Positions 43,091 through 53,035 are shown, counted from the stretch's first letter. The stretch is 64,000 nucleotides of DNA from Paraeggerthella hongkongensis (GCF_003340345.1 NZ_PPTQ01000006.1:62001-126000), one strand, 5' to 3'. Notes: generated by a model not told the origin, from the sequence alone. Program-made: numbers and translations.

Positions 43091-45055
43091 TTAGGCCATA
43101 AGCTTCGTTACTGCGTTTGCGTAAGCCACGGGATCGTCGATGGGCATGCCCTCCACGATCAGCGCCTGGTTGTACAGGATGTCGGCGTAGAGCTTCACCT
43201 TATCGGCATCGCCGCCCGCCTGCGCTTCTTTCAGCACCTCGAACACAGGGTGCTTCGCGTTGATCTCCAGCACGCGCTCGGATTTCGGGCCTTCGGCCCC
43301 ATCGGGCATCTGAGCCATGATGCGCTCCATCTCAAGCGACACCGGACCCGCCGCCGTAATGCACGCGGGCGCATCACTCAAGCGCGACGACACGCTCACC
43401 TTCGTCACGGCATCGCCCAGAGCATCCTTCATGGCCGCGAACAGGGTCTCGTTCTCCTTGGCGGTTTCTTCGGCTTCCTTCTTCTCTTCCTCGGAGGCCA
43501 GATCCAAATCGCCCGAAGCCACGTTCTTGAGCTCCTTGGGGCCGGTGCCCTCGATGGGCTTGCCGTCGGCGTCAAGCTCGGGCTCGGGACCGTACGCCAT
43601 CATCGACTGGAAGCAGAACTCGTCCACGTCGCGCGTGCACAGCAGCACGTCGTAGCCCTTCTCGAGCACCGTCTTCACGATGGGCATCTTGCCCAAGCGC
43701 TCGATGCTCTCGCCCGCAGCGTAGTAGATGGCCTTCTGATCAGCCGGTGCGGCTTCCAGGTACTCGTCAAGCGTGACCAGTTTCTGCTGCTTGGCGGAGT
43801 AGAACAGCAGCAGCTCAGCCAGCTCGTCCTTCAACATACCGTAGCTGGTGTAAATGCCGAATTCCAAGCCGCGGCCGAAATCCTCGAAGAACTTCTCGTA
43901 CGTCTCGCGGTCGTTGTCGCGCATCTTCTTGAGCTCGGAGGTGATCTTCTTCTCGATCTTCTTGGCAATGGCGCGCAGCTGGCTGTTGTGCTGCAACGTC
44001 TCGCGCGAAATGTTGAGCGTCAGATCCTGGCTGTCCACCACGCCGCGCACGAAGTTGTAATGGTCGGGCAAAAGCTCCTCGCACTTCTCCATGATGAGCA
44101 CGTTGGAGCTGTACAGGGCCAGGCCCTTCTTGAAGTCCTTGCTGTACAGGTCGTACGGAGCGCGGCCCGGAATGAACAGCAGCGCGTCGTAGCTGAGCGC
44201 GCCCTCGGCATGAATGCTGAACGTACGCGCCGGGTCGGAGAAGTCGTGGAAGTCGGTCTTGTAGAACTCGTTGTACTCCTCGTCGGTAACTTCGGAGGCG
44301 CGGCGCTTCCAAATGGGAATCATCGAGTTGATGGTTTCGACCTCGGTGTAATCCTCGTACTCGGGCGTGTAGTCGTCACCCGCATCCTCGGGCTTCGGCT
44401 TCTCGCGCGTCTTGGAAACTTCCATCTGCACGGGGTAGCGCACATAATTGCTGTAGCGCTTGATCAGGTTCTTCAAGCCGTACTCGGACAGGAACGTATC
44501 GTAGTTGTCGTCGTCGGTGTTGTCCTTGAGCGTAAGGATGACGTCGGTGCCGTGCCCGTCGCGCTGCGCCTCGGAAATGCTGTAGCCCTCAACGCCGTCG
44601 CTTTCCCAAGCCCACGCTTCGTCGCTGCCGTACGCCTTCGAAACCACGCGCACGCTCTTGGCCACCATGAAAGCGGAGTAGAAACCCACGCCGAACTGGC
44701 CGATGATGTCCACATCCTCGCCCTGCACCTCGGCGTTATCGGCCTTGAAGGCCATGCTGTCGGAATGAGCGATAGTGCCCAGATTGAGATCCAGGTCGTC
44801 CTTGGTCATGCCCAAGCCGCTGTCGCTGACGGTAACGGTGCGCGCATCCTTGTCGAACGACACCTGAATGCGCAGCTCGTCCTTGCTCAGCTGGATGTCC
44901 TTGTCGGTAAGGCTTTTGAAGTACAGCTTATCCACCGCGTCGGACGCATTCGAGATAAGCTCGCGAAGGAATATCTCGCGGTTCGTGTAAATGGAGTTAA
45001 TCATGAGGTCGAGCAGTTTCTTGCTCTCTGTCTTGAACTTGCGCATGGTCGGCAT
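43091..45055 (-). CDS. htpG: Molecular chaperone HtpG (Hsp90)
   Basis: 654 residues with the Hsp90 order: N-terminal ATPase (ELISNASDAVDKLYF, SDSGLGMTKDDL, GQFGVGFYSAFMVA), middle domain (the SRETLQ loop) and a short C-terminal dimerisation part. AAAGGGAGCG precedes the ATG. A typical promoter and a CIRCE-like operator lie 77-137 bases upstream, so HrcA control under heat stress is likely. The acidic linker (KPKPEDAGDDYTPEYEDYTE) is within family range. Confidence 0.96.
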   Translation of the reverse strand: MPTMRKFKTESKKLLDLMINSIYTNREIFLRELISNASDAVDKLYFKSLTDKDIQLSKDELRIQVSFDKDARTVTVSDSGLGMTKDDLDLNLGTIAHSDSMAFKADNAEVQGEDVDIIGQFGVGFYSAFMVAKSVRVVSKAYGSDEAWAWESDGVEGYSISEAQRDGHGTDVILTLKDNTDDDNYDTFLSEYGLKNLIKRYSNYVRYPVQMEVSKTREKPKPEDAGDDYTPEYEDYTEVETINSMIPIWKRRASEVTDEEYNEFYKTDFHDFSDPARTFSIHAEGALSYDALLFIPGRAPYDLYSKDFKKGLALYSSNVLIMEKCEELLPDHYNFVRGVVDSQDLTLNISRETLQHNSQLRAIAKKIEKKITSELKKMRDNDRETYEKFFEDFGRGLEFGIYTSYGMLKDELAELLLFYSAKQQKLVTLDEYLEAAPADQKAIYYAAGESIERLGKMPIVKTVLEKGYDVLLCTRDVDEFCFQSMMAYGPEPELDADGKPIEGTGPKELKNVASGDLDLASEEEKKEAEETAKENETLFAAMKDALGDAVTKVSVSSRLSDAPACITAAGPVSLEMERIMAQMPDGAEGPKSERVLEINAKHPVFEVLKEAQAGGDADKVKLYADILYNQALIVEGMPIDDPVAYANAVTKLMA

Positions 45056-45131
45056 CGCTCCCTTTCGTTTCGTCGTCTGTCATGCAAAGGGCCAAGCTGC
45101 CAACCGTCTTCGCGCATGGAAGCATCCTGAT

Positions 45132-45158
45132 TTAGCAGTCTCAGCCTTCGAGTGCTAA
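45132..45158 (-). promoter_or_regulatory. CIRCE element (HrcA operator) upstream of htpG
   Basis: TTAGCAGTC-N9-GAGTGCTAA matches the CIRCE consensus TTAGCACTC-N9-GAGTGCTAA with one mismatch. The symmetry extends outward to 13-base arms (45125-45137 and 45153-45165). It starts right after the -10 box, where bound HrcA would block initiation. Confidence 0.85.
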
Positions 45159-45164
45159 ATCAGG

Positions 45165-45192
45165 ATTGTAAACCGACCTCGAAAGATGTCAA
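45165..45192 (-). promoter_or_regulatory. htpG promoter
   Basis: On the minus strand a perfect -35 TTGACA (45187-45192), a 16-base spacer and a -10 TACAAT (45165-45170). The expected start site lies inside the CIRCE element. Confidence 0.8.
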
Positions 45193-45226
45193 GCGCATCG
45201 CACAATACTCCGCAGTTGCTCCTCGA

Positions 45227-48200
45227 TCATTCGGCAAGTTCGCAACGGATGCTTTTCATATCGGGCGAATACCCCGCACGTGAGCGCTTTCCGTTCATCT
45301 TGGCCGAGAACAGCGCCTCGTCGGCCTTCCGATACAGCTCGTCGAACGAAGCGCCCTCCTGCGGCGCCAAAACATACCCCGCCGAAGCCGAGAACAAGAA
45401 GGTACGGCCATCCGTCACGCGACGAACCTCCATCGCGCGCAAAGCCCGGTCAAGGGCGTTCTCGAGCGACGCAACGTCAACGTCCTCGCACCACACCAAG
45501 AACTCATCGCCGCCCATGCGGCATACGATGTTATCGGGGAACACGGCTTGCAACGATTTGGCCATGTGCGTGATGACTTCGTCTCCGTAAGCGTGGCCGA
45601 ACACGTCGTTGGCCAGTTTGAAGGAATCCAAATCCAGCATGACCAGCGCGCACGGCAGCTCGTTCAACGACCCTTCGCGCACGGCACGCAGACGACCTTC
45701 TATCTTGGGAATGGCGGACTGCCGATTGCGCAGCCCCGTCAGCGCATCCGTTTCCGCCATCTTAGCCAATTGCCCGCTCTGCTCCTTCAGCTGCCGCAGC
45801 GCCTCGACGTTCGCCTTGCTGCGCAAGGACTCGTTTCGACGGTCGGTCACGTCAAGGTAGTACCCCACAGCGCGAATGGGCCGACCTCGGTCGTCGCGCA
45901 CGGTCTCGCACGCGGTCTCCAGCCAGATGGTGGTTTCGTCATCAAGCTCGAACGGCGCCTCGAACGACAAGCGGGCATGATCCCGCGCAGCGTAAACGCG
46001 GCGGAAAAAGTTGGTGAACACCTGCCGATATCCAGGAGGAACGTAACGGAACGGAAGGTCTTCAAGGTCGAACCCTTCGACTATCATCAGGTTCTCCTCT
46101 ATGCGACCGACATGGCCCAACACCCGATCGACCACCTCGCTTCGAGAAAGCACCAGTCGATTGTTCTCCATATCCCAATCCCAAATTTTCACGCCAGCCT
46201 GGCTCAAAACGCCCTCGAGCTTTCGTTGGGCAAGCCAAAGCTCTTGCTGGCGGTCTTTGATTTCGGTCACATCGGTGCACAAGCACAAGGCCGTATGCTT
46301 CGCCGGCAGCATCTCGACCCGGCGCGCTTCAATGTGCATCCAAACGTCTTCCTGCCCTGAGAATCGGGCTTTCGTAACGACAACAGCCTCTTCCCCGCAT
46401 TCGATTTTATCAGCAATCAGGTCGACAAGGCGACGCTCGCCTTCCTCGGACCGAGCATACAGATGATCCAAGACAACCTTCTCGTACTGCTCGCAGGAAA
46501 GACCGTGCTTCCCCGACACCCCGCACGCCACCACGTGCGCGCACACGCGTTCGCGGTCGGACCACGACAGCAGCACGATGTCGTTGGGCGTATGCTCCAT
46601 CAAAATGCGCATCATGTTGCGAAGCTCAACCGTTTCGGTCACGTCGACCACAACGCCCTGCAAAAACGACGTTCCCTCGTACTCCAAAAAGCGGCTTTGA
46701 TCAACCACCCAACGATACCCGCTTTTTGCTCGCATGCGATACTCCAAGGGGAACGGCTGCGCATCGCCCTCCTTCAAGGAGGCCACCCCCTTCAGAACGC
46801 GCTCGCGATCTTCGGGGTGGATCATATTCATGTACTTGTCATCGAACAGCTCCTTGATCTCTTCGTGCGTATAGCCGAACATCTCAAGAAAGCGATCGCT
46901 TATATACAAGAAGTCATGCGTGGGGCCGTCGAGGCAGCGATGGTATCCTCCGGGCATGTCTTCGTTCAAAAACGCCAGTTCGTCGTTGCGGCTCAGCAAA
47001 AATCGGTTGCGCTCCGCAAGATGCTGCTGAACCATCATCACTTCGGTGATGTCCGTGCACGCGCTGACAATGGCCATCCGCCCGTCCTCGGCCTCCACGA
47101 CGCGCCCTTTGTCGATGGTCCAGAACCACGTTCCGTCCTTTTTGGTCATGCGATACGTTGTGGTGTACTCAAGGCCCACGTAGTATTCGGGGCCGATGTC
47201 GGCCACAACCGAGTCGAAATCGTCGGGATGGATGGTGTTGCCAACCTGCCAGTCAATGGATTCCGCCAGCTCTTCGTAGGAATCGTACCCCAGAAGGTCC
47301 ACCATGGCCGCATTGGCGAAATACAGAGGGAAGCCCGGCTCGCAGTACCCGCCGATCAAGCCGCCCGGCGACATTTGAGCGGAAATGGACAAGGCGGTCT
47401 TGCGATTTTCTTCGGTCAGGTTCATCAGCGAGAAATCCGGCGAATTCGCGCCCGCCACCGCAGAAAGCGCGCGGCGCGAGGTTTCCAGCTGGCGCGCCTG
47501 CTGCTGCTCTTGAGTCACGTCCCTCAAAGACCCCAGGTAAAGCGCATGTCCGTCGCGCTCGCGCAAAAAAACTAGGCGCATTTGCAAATGAACGGTCTTT
47601 TCGCCAGCGCGCATGCGCCGCACCACGGCGGTAGCACCGTTCGGAACGCTTTGGCGAGCGCTTTCGAATGCCGCCACAATTTCATCCCAATCGGCCTCGT
47701 ACGCCTGACGTGCGAAGCTATACCGCTGTTCGTGCAGGTCAACGGGGTCAATGCCCGTAAGCTGGCAATAGTGCTCGTTGGCGCTCAGCAATTCCACTTC
47801 GCCATCATGGAAGTCGTACAGCACCAAGGCGCCCATGATGTCGTCGAACATGGTTTTGCTCAGCATTTTGCTCTCAATCAAATCTCGAATGCTGAACTGG
47901 TCGATCGAATCGGCCTGCATACCGCGGAAATCGACGTTTCTCCGAGCAGCGATAAGCGGCTCGAACTCCTCTTTCGACATGGGACGGTAGAAGAAGTACC
48001 CCTGCCCGTACAAGCATCCCATCTGCGCAAGCAACGCGCGTTGGGACTCGGTTTCGACCCCTTCCGCAATGACCTGCATATCCAGAAGCCTTGCCATGCC
48101 GATGATCGATTCCAGAATGCCGCGCCCCTTGCGGCTGCGCGCGTCCACAGCCTCAAGCAGCTTCATGTCCAGTTTCAGAACATCGACGCTTACGTCTTTC

Positions 48201-49528
48201 AGCATGTTGAGCGACGAGTACCCGCTGCCAAAATCGTCCATGTGCACCGAAAGGCCCAGATCGTGCAACCCGTCGACGATAACCGCCATCAGATCGCAGT
48301 CTTCAACGTAGGCGCTTTCGGTAATTTCAACCGCCAGCAAGCGAGGGTCGATGCCGTATTTGCGGATCAGCTCCTCGAACGTGGCAAGGACGTCCAACGC
48401 GTACAAATCCCGGCGCGACACATTGACGGAAATGGGAACGGGCGCGTGGCCCCTTTTCATCCATTCGCGAAGAGAGCAGCACACTTCTTCCCAAATGTGC
48501 AGGTCAAGAGTGGTAATTAGCCCATTTCGCTCCAACATGGGAATAAATCGATCAGGAGGAATCAGCCCCCGCTCGGGATGATCCCAGCGCACGAGCGCCT
48601 CAAGACCCACGATCTTTCCCGTAGTGATGTTGCACTTGGGCTGTGCGTAGAACGTGATCTCCCCGTTCGACAAGGCGCGCTGAACCTCCAGCAAAAGGGA
48701 GTGATCGTCCTCGATCTCTCGCAGCATGCCCTCGTCGTACCATCGCGAGCGCTGCGCGTAGTCGCCTTTGACCGAAGCCAGCGCCAGCAACGCTCGATCG
48801 TACATCGTGCTTACGGGAAGCGACCGATCGTCAACAAGATACAAGCCGAAGGCCGGCAAAAACCCCATGCCCCGCCCATGCCGTAGCGTGCTTTGCGAAA
48901 TACGGCCTTGCAAACCCTCGATCGCCTTGGGCGAACAGGGAATCAGCATGCAGAAATCGTCGCCGCGCAAGTATCCCGCCACGCCGTTTTGCTGCACCGA
49001 CGCCTCCCTGAGCAACCTTCCCACTTCTTCGAGAAATCGGTCCCCGGCCTCTTCTCCATGCCATTCGTTGAACAGCTTGAAGTGCTCGATGTCGATGGCC
49101 ATCAGGCAGTACGAGCGATTCGGGTGGGCGGCAAGGGCGTCGGCGACGGCGCGGAAAAATGCTGCGCGCGTGTACAAGCCGGTCAAAGAATCGATCGGCG
49201 GAGAATCGGGCACCCCTAAATCAGGCTTGTCGGTTTTGCGGCTCAAGAATATATGGCAATCGCCCGCACCGGGCCATTCGATATCGCTGACTTCCGTTTC
49301 CACCCAGCTTTGAAGCACCTGATTGTACAGAAGGCCCTTGTTGCTGTGATCGAGCAGCAACGGGCAATCGTGACACGGCGCCGATTCGCCGCGCAAAGCG
49401 TGATAGCAGCACATTCCCCATTGCAAGCCAGGAAAAGACTCCGCAGCCTTATCGTTGAAATAGACGATGCGATAGTCGCCGTCGATTACATAGGCACTGG
49501 TTTCGACCTCTCCGAACGCTGCCCCCAT
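45227..49528 (-). CDS. Multi-PAS GGDEF/EAL protein (c-di-GMP turnover)
   Basis: About 1433 residues from ATG 49528, with AAAGGTGG upstream; a TTG seven codons earlier is less likely. Order: PAS (about 1-110), a GGDEF-fold domain whose signature is RGDDF (about 115-275), an EAL domain with intact GLEALVRWDHP, VEITES and MDDFGSGYSS (about 285-540), then several PAS domains (about 555-1240), and a C-terminal GGDEF with canonical MGGDEF. There is no membrane helix, so it is cytoplasmic. The first GGDEF is probably regulatory, and the EAL and last GGDEF probably catalytic. It has its own promoter. Confidence 0.93.
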   Translation of the reverse strand: MGAAFGEVETSAYVIDGDYRIVYFNDKAAESFPGLQWGMCCYHALRGESAPCHDCPLLLDHSNKGLLYNQVLQSWVETEVSDIEWPGAGDCHIFLSRKTDKPDLGVPDSPPIDSLTGLYTRAAFFRAVADALAAHPNRSYCLMAIDIEHFKLFNEWHGEEAGDRFLEEVGRLLREASVQQNGVAGYLRGDDFCMLIPCSPKAIEGLQGRISQSTLRHGRGMGFLPAFGLYLVDDRSLPVSTMYDRALLALASVKGDYAQRSRWYDEGMLREIEDDHSLLLEVQRALSNGEITFYAQPKCNITTGKIVGLEALVRWDHPERGLIPPDRFIPMLERNGLITTLDLHIWEEVCCSLREWMKRGHAPVPISVNVSRRDLYALDVLATFEELIRKYGIDPRLLAVEITESAYVEDCDLMAVIVDGLHDLGLSVHMDDFGSGYSSLNMLKDVSVDVLKLDMKLLEAVDARSRKGRGILESIIGMARLLDMQVIAEGVETESQRALLAQMGCLYGQGYFFYRPMSKEEFEPLIAARRNVDFRGMQADSIDQFSIRDLIESKMLSKTMFDDIMGALVLYDFHDGEVELLSANEHYCQLTGIDPVDLHEQRYSFARQAYEADWDEIVAAFESARQSVPNGATAVVRRMRAGEKTVHLQMRLVFLRERDGHALYLGSLRDVTQEQQQARQLETSRRALSAVAGANSPDFSLMNLTEENRKTALSISAQMSPGGLIGGYCEPGFPLYFANAAMVDLLGYDSYEELAESIDWQVGNTIHPDDFDSVVADIGPEYYVGLEYTTTYRMTKKDGTWFWTIDKGRVVEAEDGRMAIVSACTDITEVMMVQQHLAERNRFLLSRNDELAFLNEDMPGGYHRCLDGPTHDFLYISDRFLEMFGYTHEEIKELFDDKYMNMIHPEDRERVLKGVASLKEGDAQPFPLEYRMRAKSGYRWVVDQSRFLEYEGTSFLQGVVVDVTETVELRNMMRILMEHTPNDIVLLSWSDRERVCAHVVACGVSGKHGLSCEQYEKVVLDHLYARSEEGERRLVDLIADKIECGEEAVVVTKARFSGQEDVWMHIEARRVEMLPAKHTALCLCTDVTEIKDRQQELWLAQRKLEGVLSQAGVKIWDWDMENNRLVLSRSEVVDRVLGHVGRIEENLMIVEGFDLEDLPFRYVPPGYRQVFTNFFRRVYAARDHARLSFEAPFELDDETTIWLETACETVRDDRGRPIRAVGYYLDVTDRRNESLRSKANVEALRQLKEQSGQLAKMAETDALTGLRNRQSAIPKIEGRLRAVREGSLNELPCALVMLDLDSFKLANDVFGHAYGDEVITHMAKSLQAVFPDNIVCRMGGDEFLVWCEDVDVASLENALDRALRAMEVRRVTDGRTFLFSASAGYVLAPQEGASFDELYRKADEALFSAKMNGKRSRAGYSPDMKSIRCELAE

Positions 49529-49602
49529 GGGCGCACCACCTTTATCCAAGGAACGGGTGCCGGCCTTTGTCGGCTCCTGGTCTTTGCCTTCACGTGAGAA
49601 TT

Positions 49603-49632
49603 ATTGTACGACATATTCACACATAATAACAA
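49603..49632 (-). promoter_or_regulatory. Promoter of the GGDEF/EAL gene
   Basis: TTGTTA (49627-49632), an 18-base spacer and TACAAT (49603-49608) on the minus strand, in an AT-rich gap about 75 bases before the start. Confidence 0.6.
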
Positions 49633-49653
49633 AGCAGCCGAGAACCTTTGCCG

Positions 49654-51522
49654 CTACCGCACCGGCGCGGCCTGCAAAACCGTGTCCATGGCGTAGCGCA
49701 ACACGTCAGAACGGTTGACGGTTCCCACCACAAGGCCCTCGCTTACCACCGGGACCTTCTTCAGTCGGCGCGACGCCAGCAACGAACATGCCTCTTCGAG
49801 CGTGGCGTCGGCATCAAGCGCGATCAGCTTCTCCGTGGCTATCGTGCGCGCCGGCAGCAGCATGAGCTCGCGCAAGCGTTCGTCGATGCCCTGGTCGTTG
49901 GCTGCCTTCATAAGCGAGTACGCGCCCGTGACCACCGGATGACGGTCGGCAAGATAGCGCATGACGTCGCCGTCGGACACGAAGCCCACCGGATGCCCCG
50001 CCGCATCCACAAGAGGCAAGCCACTCACCTTAAGATCCACGAACGCGCGCATGACCTGGCTTACCGTCGAATCGGCAGGCATCGTGTACGGATCGGGCTC
50101 CATCAGCAGGGCCAAGCACGGCACGGAATGCCCGATGCGCTCGGCAGTTCGCTTTCGCGCGGCGCGGGCGTACAGAAACGACAGCACGAACCCGGCTGCG
50201 GCCACCCCGCTTGCCACCAACATGGCCAGCGAAAACCCTTCGGCCGCAGCCTGGGACGCGCTCGCTCCCTGAGCGACGGCCGCAATCTGTCCCGTCGACA
50301 TGATGCCAATGTAAAGGGACGGGCCAACGCATGCCGCAATTTGAACAACCGTGGTCATAAGAGCCACGCCAAACGGATTTTGCTGCGGCGGCAGCGTGCG
50401 CAAGCCCGCTGTTTGAGAAGGCGAGAACACGAAGCCAACCGCCACGTACATGAGCAGCGCAGCCGCGAACACAACGGGAATAGACAGCGTAGGCCCGGCC
50501 AGCGCCAAGGCGACGAACCCGAGGGCGATGGCCCCGAAGCCTAACGGCAACAGGGGCCATTCGCCGCGCTTGTCCATAATGCGCCCGCCAAGCAGCGTCG
50601 TGCCCGCATTCGCTAGCACGGGAACCAGAATGACCAACCCCGCGGAAAGAGCAGTCATGCCGGCGGCGCCCTCGAAATACAGCGGAAGCAGCACGCTCAT
50701 GGAGAACATGCTGATCATCGAGACGGTTGCCAGCAACAACGCGGGCCAGAAGGCTCGGTTTCTCAGCGGCTCAAGATCGATGAGCGGATGGCTGCAACGC
50801 AGCTGACGCACGACGAACGCCACCGACAGAAGAGCCGAAGCCGCCAGAGAGCCAAGCGCCAAAGGCACGTCGATAGTCAATTGCACCAACCCAAGCGAAA
50901 GCGCGGTCAGCAGCACAGCCGCAAGGGCGACGGAAAGAACGTCAAGGTGAGCTTCGCTGGTTTCCAGGTTCTTCACGAAGCGAAGCCCTAGGCCGAACAG
51001 GATCGCCATCGCAACCATGGGAACCACGAAAATGCTGTGCCAACCGAACGTCGTCACCAAAGCCCCGCATACCACCGGAGCCAAGGCAGGACCGAACGTG
51101 ATGGTGCAGCCGCCAATGGACAAATAGGTGCCCAGTTTGTTTTTGGGCGTAACGGTCACGATCGTGTTCATCATAAGAGGGATGAATATGCCCGTGCCCA
51201 CCGCTTGCACCAAGCGCGCTGCGAACAGCATCTCGAACCCGTTCGCAACAAGCCCCATCGCAGAACCAGCGAAGCTCAAAGCCGATGCAGCGAAAAACAG
51301 CGTGCGCAAGCGGAAGCGTCGGTATAGAAACGCCATGCACATGACCACCACGGTGGCAACGATCATGTATCCCGTCACCAACCACTGGGCCGTCACGGAA
51401 TCCACCCCGTAATCGGCCATGATGGATACGAGAGCCATGTTTACGAGGTTTTCATTGAACCCCGCAAGAAATGCTGCTCCGTATAAAACCAGCAGCAATA
51501 GAACAAGAGGTTTCCCTTGCAT
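49654..51522 (-). CDS. DHA2-type MFS transporter fused to two CBS domains
   Basis: 622 residues from ATG 51522, with AAAGGATA before it; the longer frame adds 206 residues of shadow sequence. The first 470 residues give about 14 membrane helices of the DHA2 drug-efflux type (WLVTGYMIV, motif-C-like FGPALAPVVCGALV). The last 150 residues form a CBS pair (MPADSTVSQVMRAFVDLKVSG ... IALDADATLEEACSLLASRR with LKKVPVV). CBS pairs bind adenine nucleotides, so export may be gated by AMP/ATP or a cyclic dinucleotide. Confidence 0.9.
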   Translation of the reverse strand: MQGKPLVLLLLVLYGAAFLAGFNENLVNMALVSIMADYGVDSVTAQWLVTGYMIVATVVVMCMAFLYRRFRLRTLFFAASALSFAGSAMGLVANGFEMLFAARLVQAVGTGIFIPLMMNTIVTVTPKNKLGTYLSIGGCTITFGPALAPVVCGALVTTFGWHSIFVVPMVAMAILFGLGLRFVKNLETSEAHLDVLSVALAAVLLTALSLGLVQLTIDVPLALGSLAASALLSVAFVVRQLRCSHPLIDLEPLRNRAFWPALLLATVSMISMFSMSVLLPLYFEGAAGMTALSAGLVILVPVLANAGTTLLGGRIMDKRGEWPLLPLGFGAIALGFVALALAGPTLSIPVVFAAALLMYVAVGFVFSPSQTAGLRTLPPQQNPFGVALMTTVVQIAACVGPSLYIGIMSTGQIAAVAQGASASQAAAEGFSLAMLVASGVAAAGFVLSFLYARAARKRTAERIGHSVPCLALLMEPDPYTMPADSTVSQVMRAFVDLKVSGLPLVDAAGHPVGFVSDGDVMRYLADRHPVVTGAYSLMKAANDQGIDERLRELMLLPARTIATEKLIALDADATLEEACSLLASRRLKKVPVVSEGLVVGTVNRSDVLRYAMDTVLQAAPVR

Positions 51523-51589
51523 GAAGGAATATCCTTTCACTTTTTTGTTGTGAGGCGCGCCGCGAGCCGGACGCGTGCGCCGGGCAGCT

Positions 51590-52504
51590 CTATTCGCTGC
51601 GCGCTTCGTCGTCCTTTCGGCACACGCAAAGCCACTTGTTTCCCGTAGCTCCGGCGTATGCGCAACCGACGCAAGCGGGTTTCCGGCACGTCTCGAGCGA
51701 GCGAGGAGCGCTGCCGAACGCGTCATCGGCAAGGGGGTTCGAAGCGTGGCCTTCGAGCGAGCCGCCATCGCATGCCGCCATCGCATGCAAGACCATAAGG
51801 GCAAACTGCGCCATGCCGCGCTTTGTCGGGTGGGTTCCCTCAAGAGCTTCGTAATCGCGGCCCAAAGCGCGAACGTCGGCAACGCAGCATCCGTTCGATT
51901 CGGCGGCCAGGCGAATAGCGTCGTTATAGCGATCGAAATGAACGCCCCGCAACCGGTACGCGAACGTCGAATGGGCGTAACCCTCGATGCGACCGGGGCA
52001 CAGCGTGCAGCACCACACTTTGGCCTGCGGATACGCAGCGCGCATACGAGCGAGCATCGCACTATACGCCTGGCCGAACCGCTCGGCCGCATCGGCAGAA
52101 GCCAGGCCCGCCTCGGCTCCCGGAATGGCGGACAGATCAAGCGTTGCTGGCAGGGCGTTTCCGCGGCCCGCAGCTTGGGCGGCCGGGCCGCCCCACCCGT
52201 AATCGTTGATGCCTATGAATACAAGGATCTCATCGGGCGCAACGCCGTCTTTCGCCAGCGCCGCAATGCGCTCGGCACTGCTTGCTGCAGGAAAACCCGC
52301 GCCCTCCACCATGCTTCCAGAGAACGAACCGTTGCTCAACAGCTTGCCGCCGCATTGCTCGATGACCTGCGCCCACCAGGTGTCCTCCACAAGGCGAACG
52401 CCGGTTGCGTCGCGACGCTCGTTCTCGTAGAACACGTCGAATCCTTCGGGGTTGCACCCCTCGAACGTGCTGATGGAGTCGCCCAGTACCGAAAACCGCT
52501 TCAT
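51590..52504 (-). CDS. SGNH/GDSL-family hydrolase with Cys-rich tail
   Basis: 304 residues from ATG 52504; the preceding 266 codons of the frame are repeat DNA and are not counted. SGNH blocks are visible: SVLGDSISTF (Ser), NGSFSGSMV (Gly), VFIGINDYGWGG (Asn) and EGTHPTKRGM (Asp/His). After about residue 260 a tail carries CRKPACVGC and WLCVC, which looks like a small metal-binding knuckle. There is no signal peptide, so it is likely a cytoplasmic esterase. Substrate unknown. Confidence 0.85.
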   Translation of the reverse strand: MKRFSVLGDSISTFEGCNPEGFDVFYENERRDATGVRLVEDTWWAQVIEQCGGKLLSNGSFSGSMVEGAGFPAASSAERIAALAKDGVAPDEILVFIGINDYGWGGPAAQAAGRGNALPATLDLSAIPGAEAGLASADAAERFGQAYSAMLARMRAAYPQAKVWCCTLCPGRIEGYAHSTFAYRLRGVHFDRYNDAIRLAAESNGCCVADVRALGRDYEALEGTHPTKRGMAQFALMVLHAMAACDGGSLEGHASNPLADDAFGSAPRSLETCRKPACVGCAYAGATGNKWLCVCRKDDEARSE

Positions 52505-52639
52505 ATCACCCGCCATCTTTCCATGATCTCGTCTGGCGACCATGATACCGCAAGGCTCTTCGCCAAGCGCGAAAGGCAGGCGAACGAACCTGCAGCACAT
52601 ATATGCTGCAAGCCGAAAGCCACAAGCCGGTGCGAGCCG

Positions 52640-53035
52640 GATTGCCGTCGGGCCGCCGCGAGATCGGGTCGCGGCGCGCGCTGGCCGCGGGATCGGGTCG
52701 CGAGGTCGGGTCGCAGCGTGCGCTGGCTGCGGGATCGGGTCGCGGCGACGCGCGGGCGAACGCGCAGCCGGGAAGCGCAGCAACGGGCGCCGAGCGAACG
52801 GCCTCAACGGGCGCCCGGACGAGCCCCGGACGCGTGGCACGCAGCCGGGGAGCGGGAGCGCGGCCCCAACAGGCGCCCGAACGCGCGGCCTCTCCAAACG
52901 CGCCCCAACGCACGGCTTCCCAGGCCGCGTCCCAACGTGCGACCCCAGCACGCGGCCTCTCCAGACGCGCCCAGGCCGGCTGCCTTTCGCTTTCGCGCGC
53001 ACGCGCATCGCTCGGCGCCTTCTCCCAGCAAGCTT
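52640..53035. repeat. GC-rich imperfect tandem repeats beside copy 2
   Basis: Units built on GGGATCGGGTCGCG recur at about 52675, 52702 and 52732 with partly repeated CGCTGGC inserts. Further right, GCGGCCTCTCCA and CGCGCCC recur at about 52887-52975. No gene is supported, although long frames run through in several phases because stop codons are rare in such sequence. Confidence 0.6.

Noticed and set aside
51523-52140. 206-residue N-terminal extension of the MFS-CBS protein
   Set aside because: It is antisense to nothing but lies inside the SGNH hydrolase gene on another frame, lacks homology, and AAAGGATA marks the later start.
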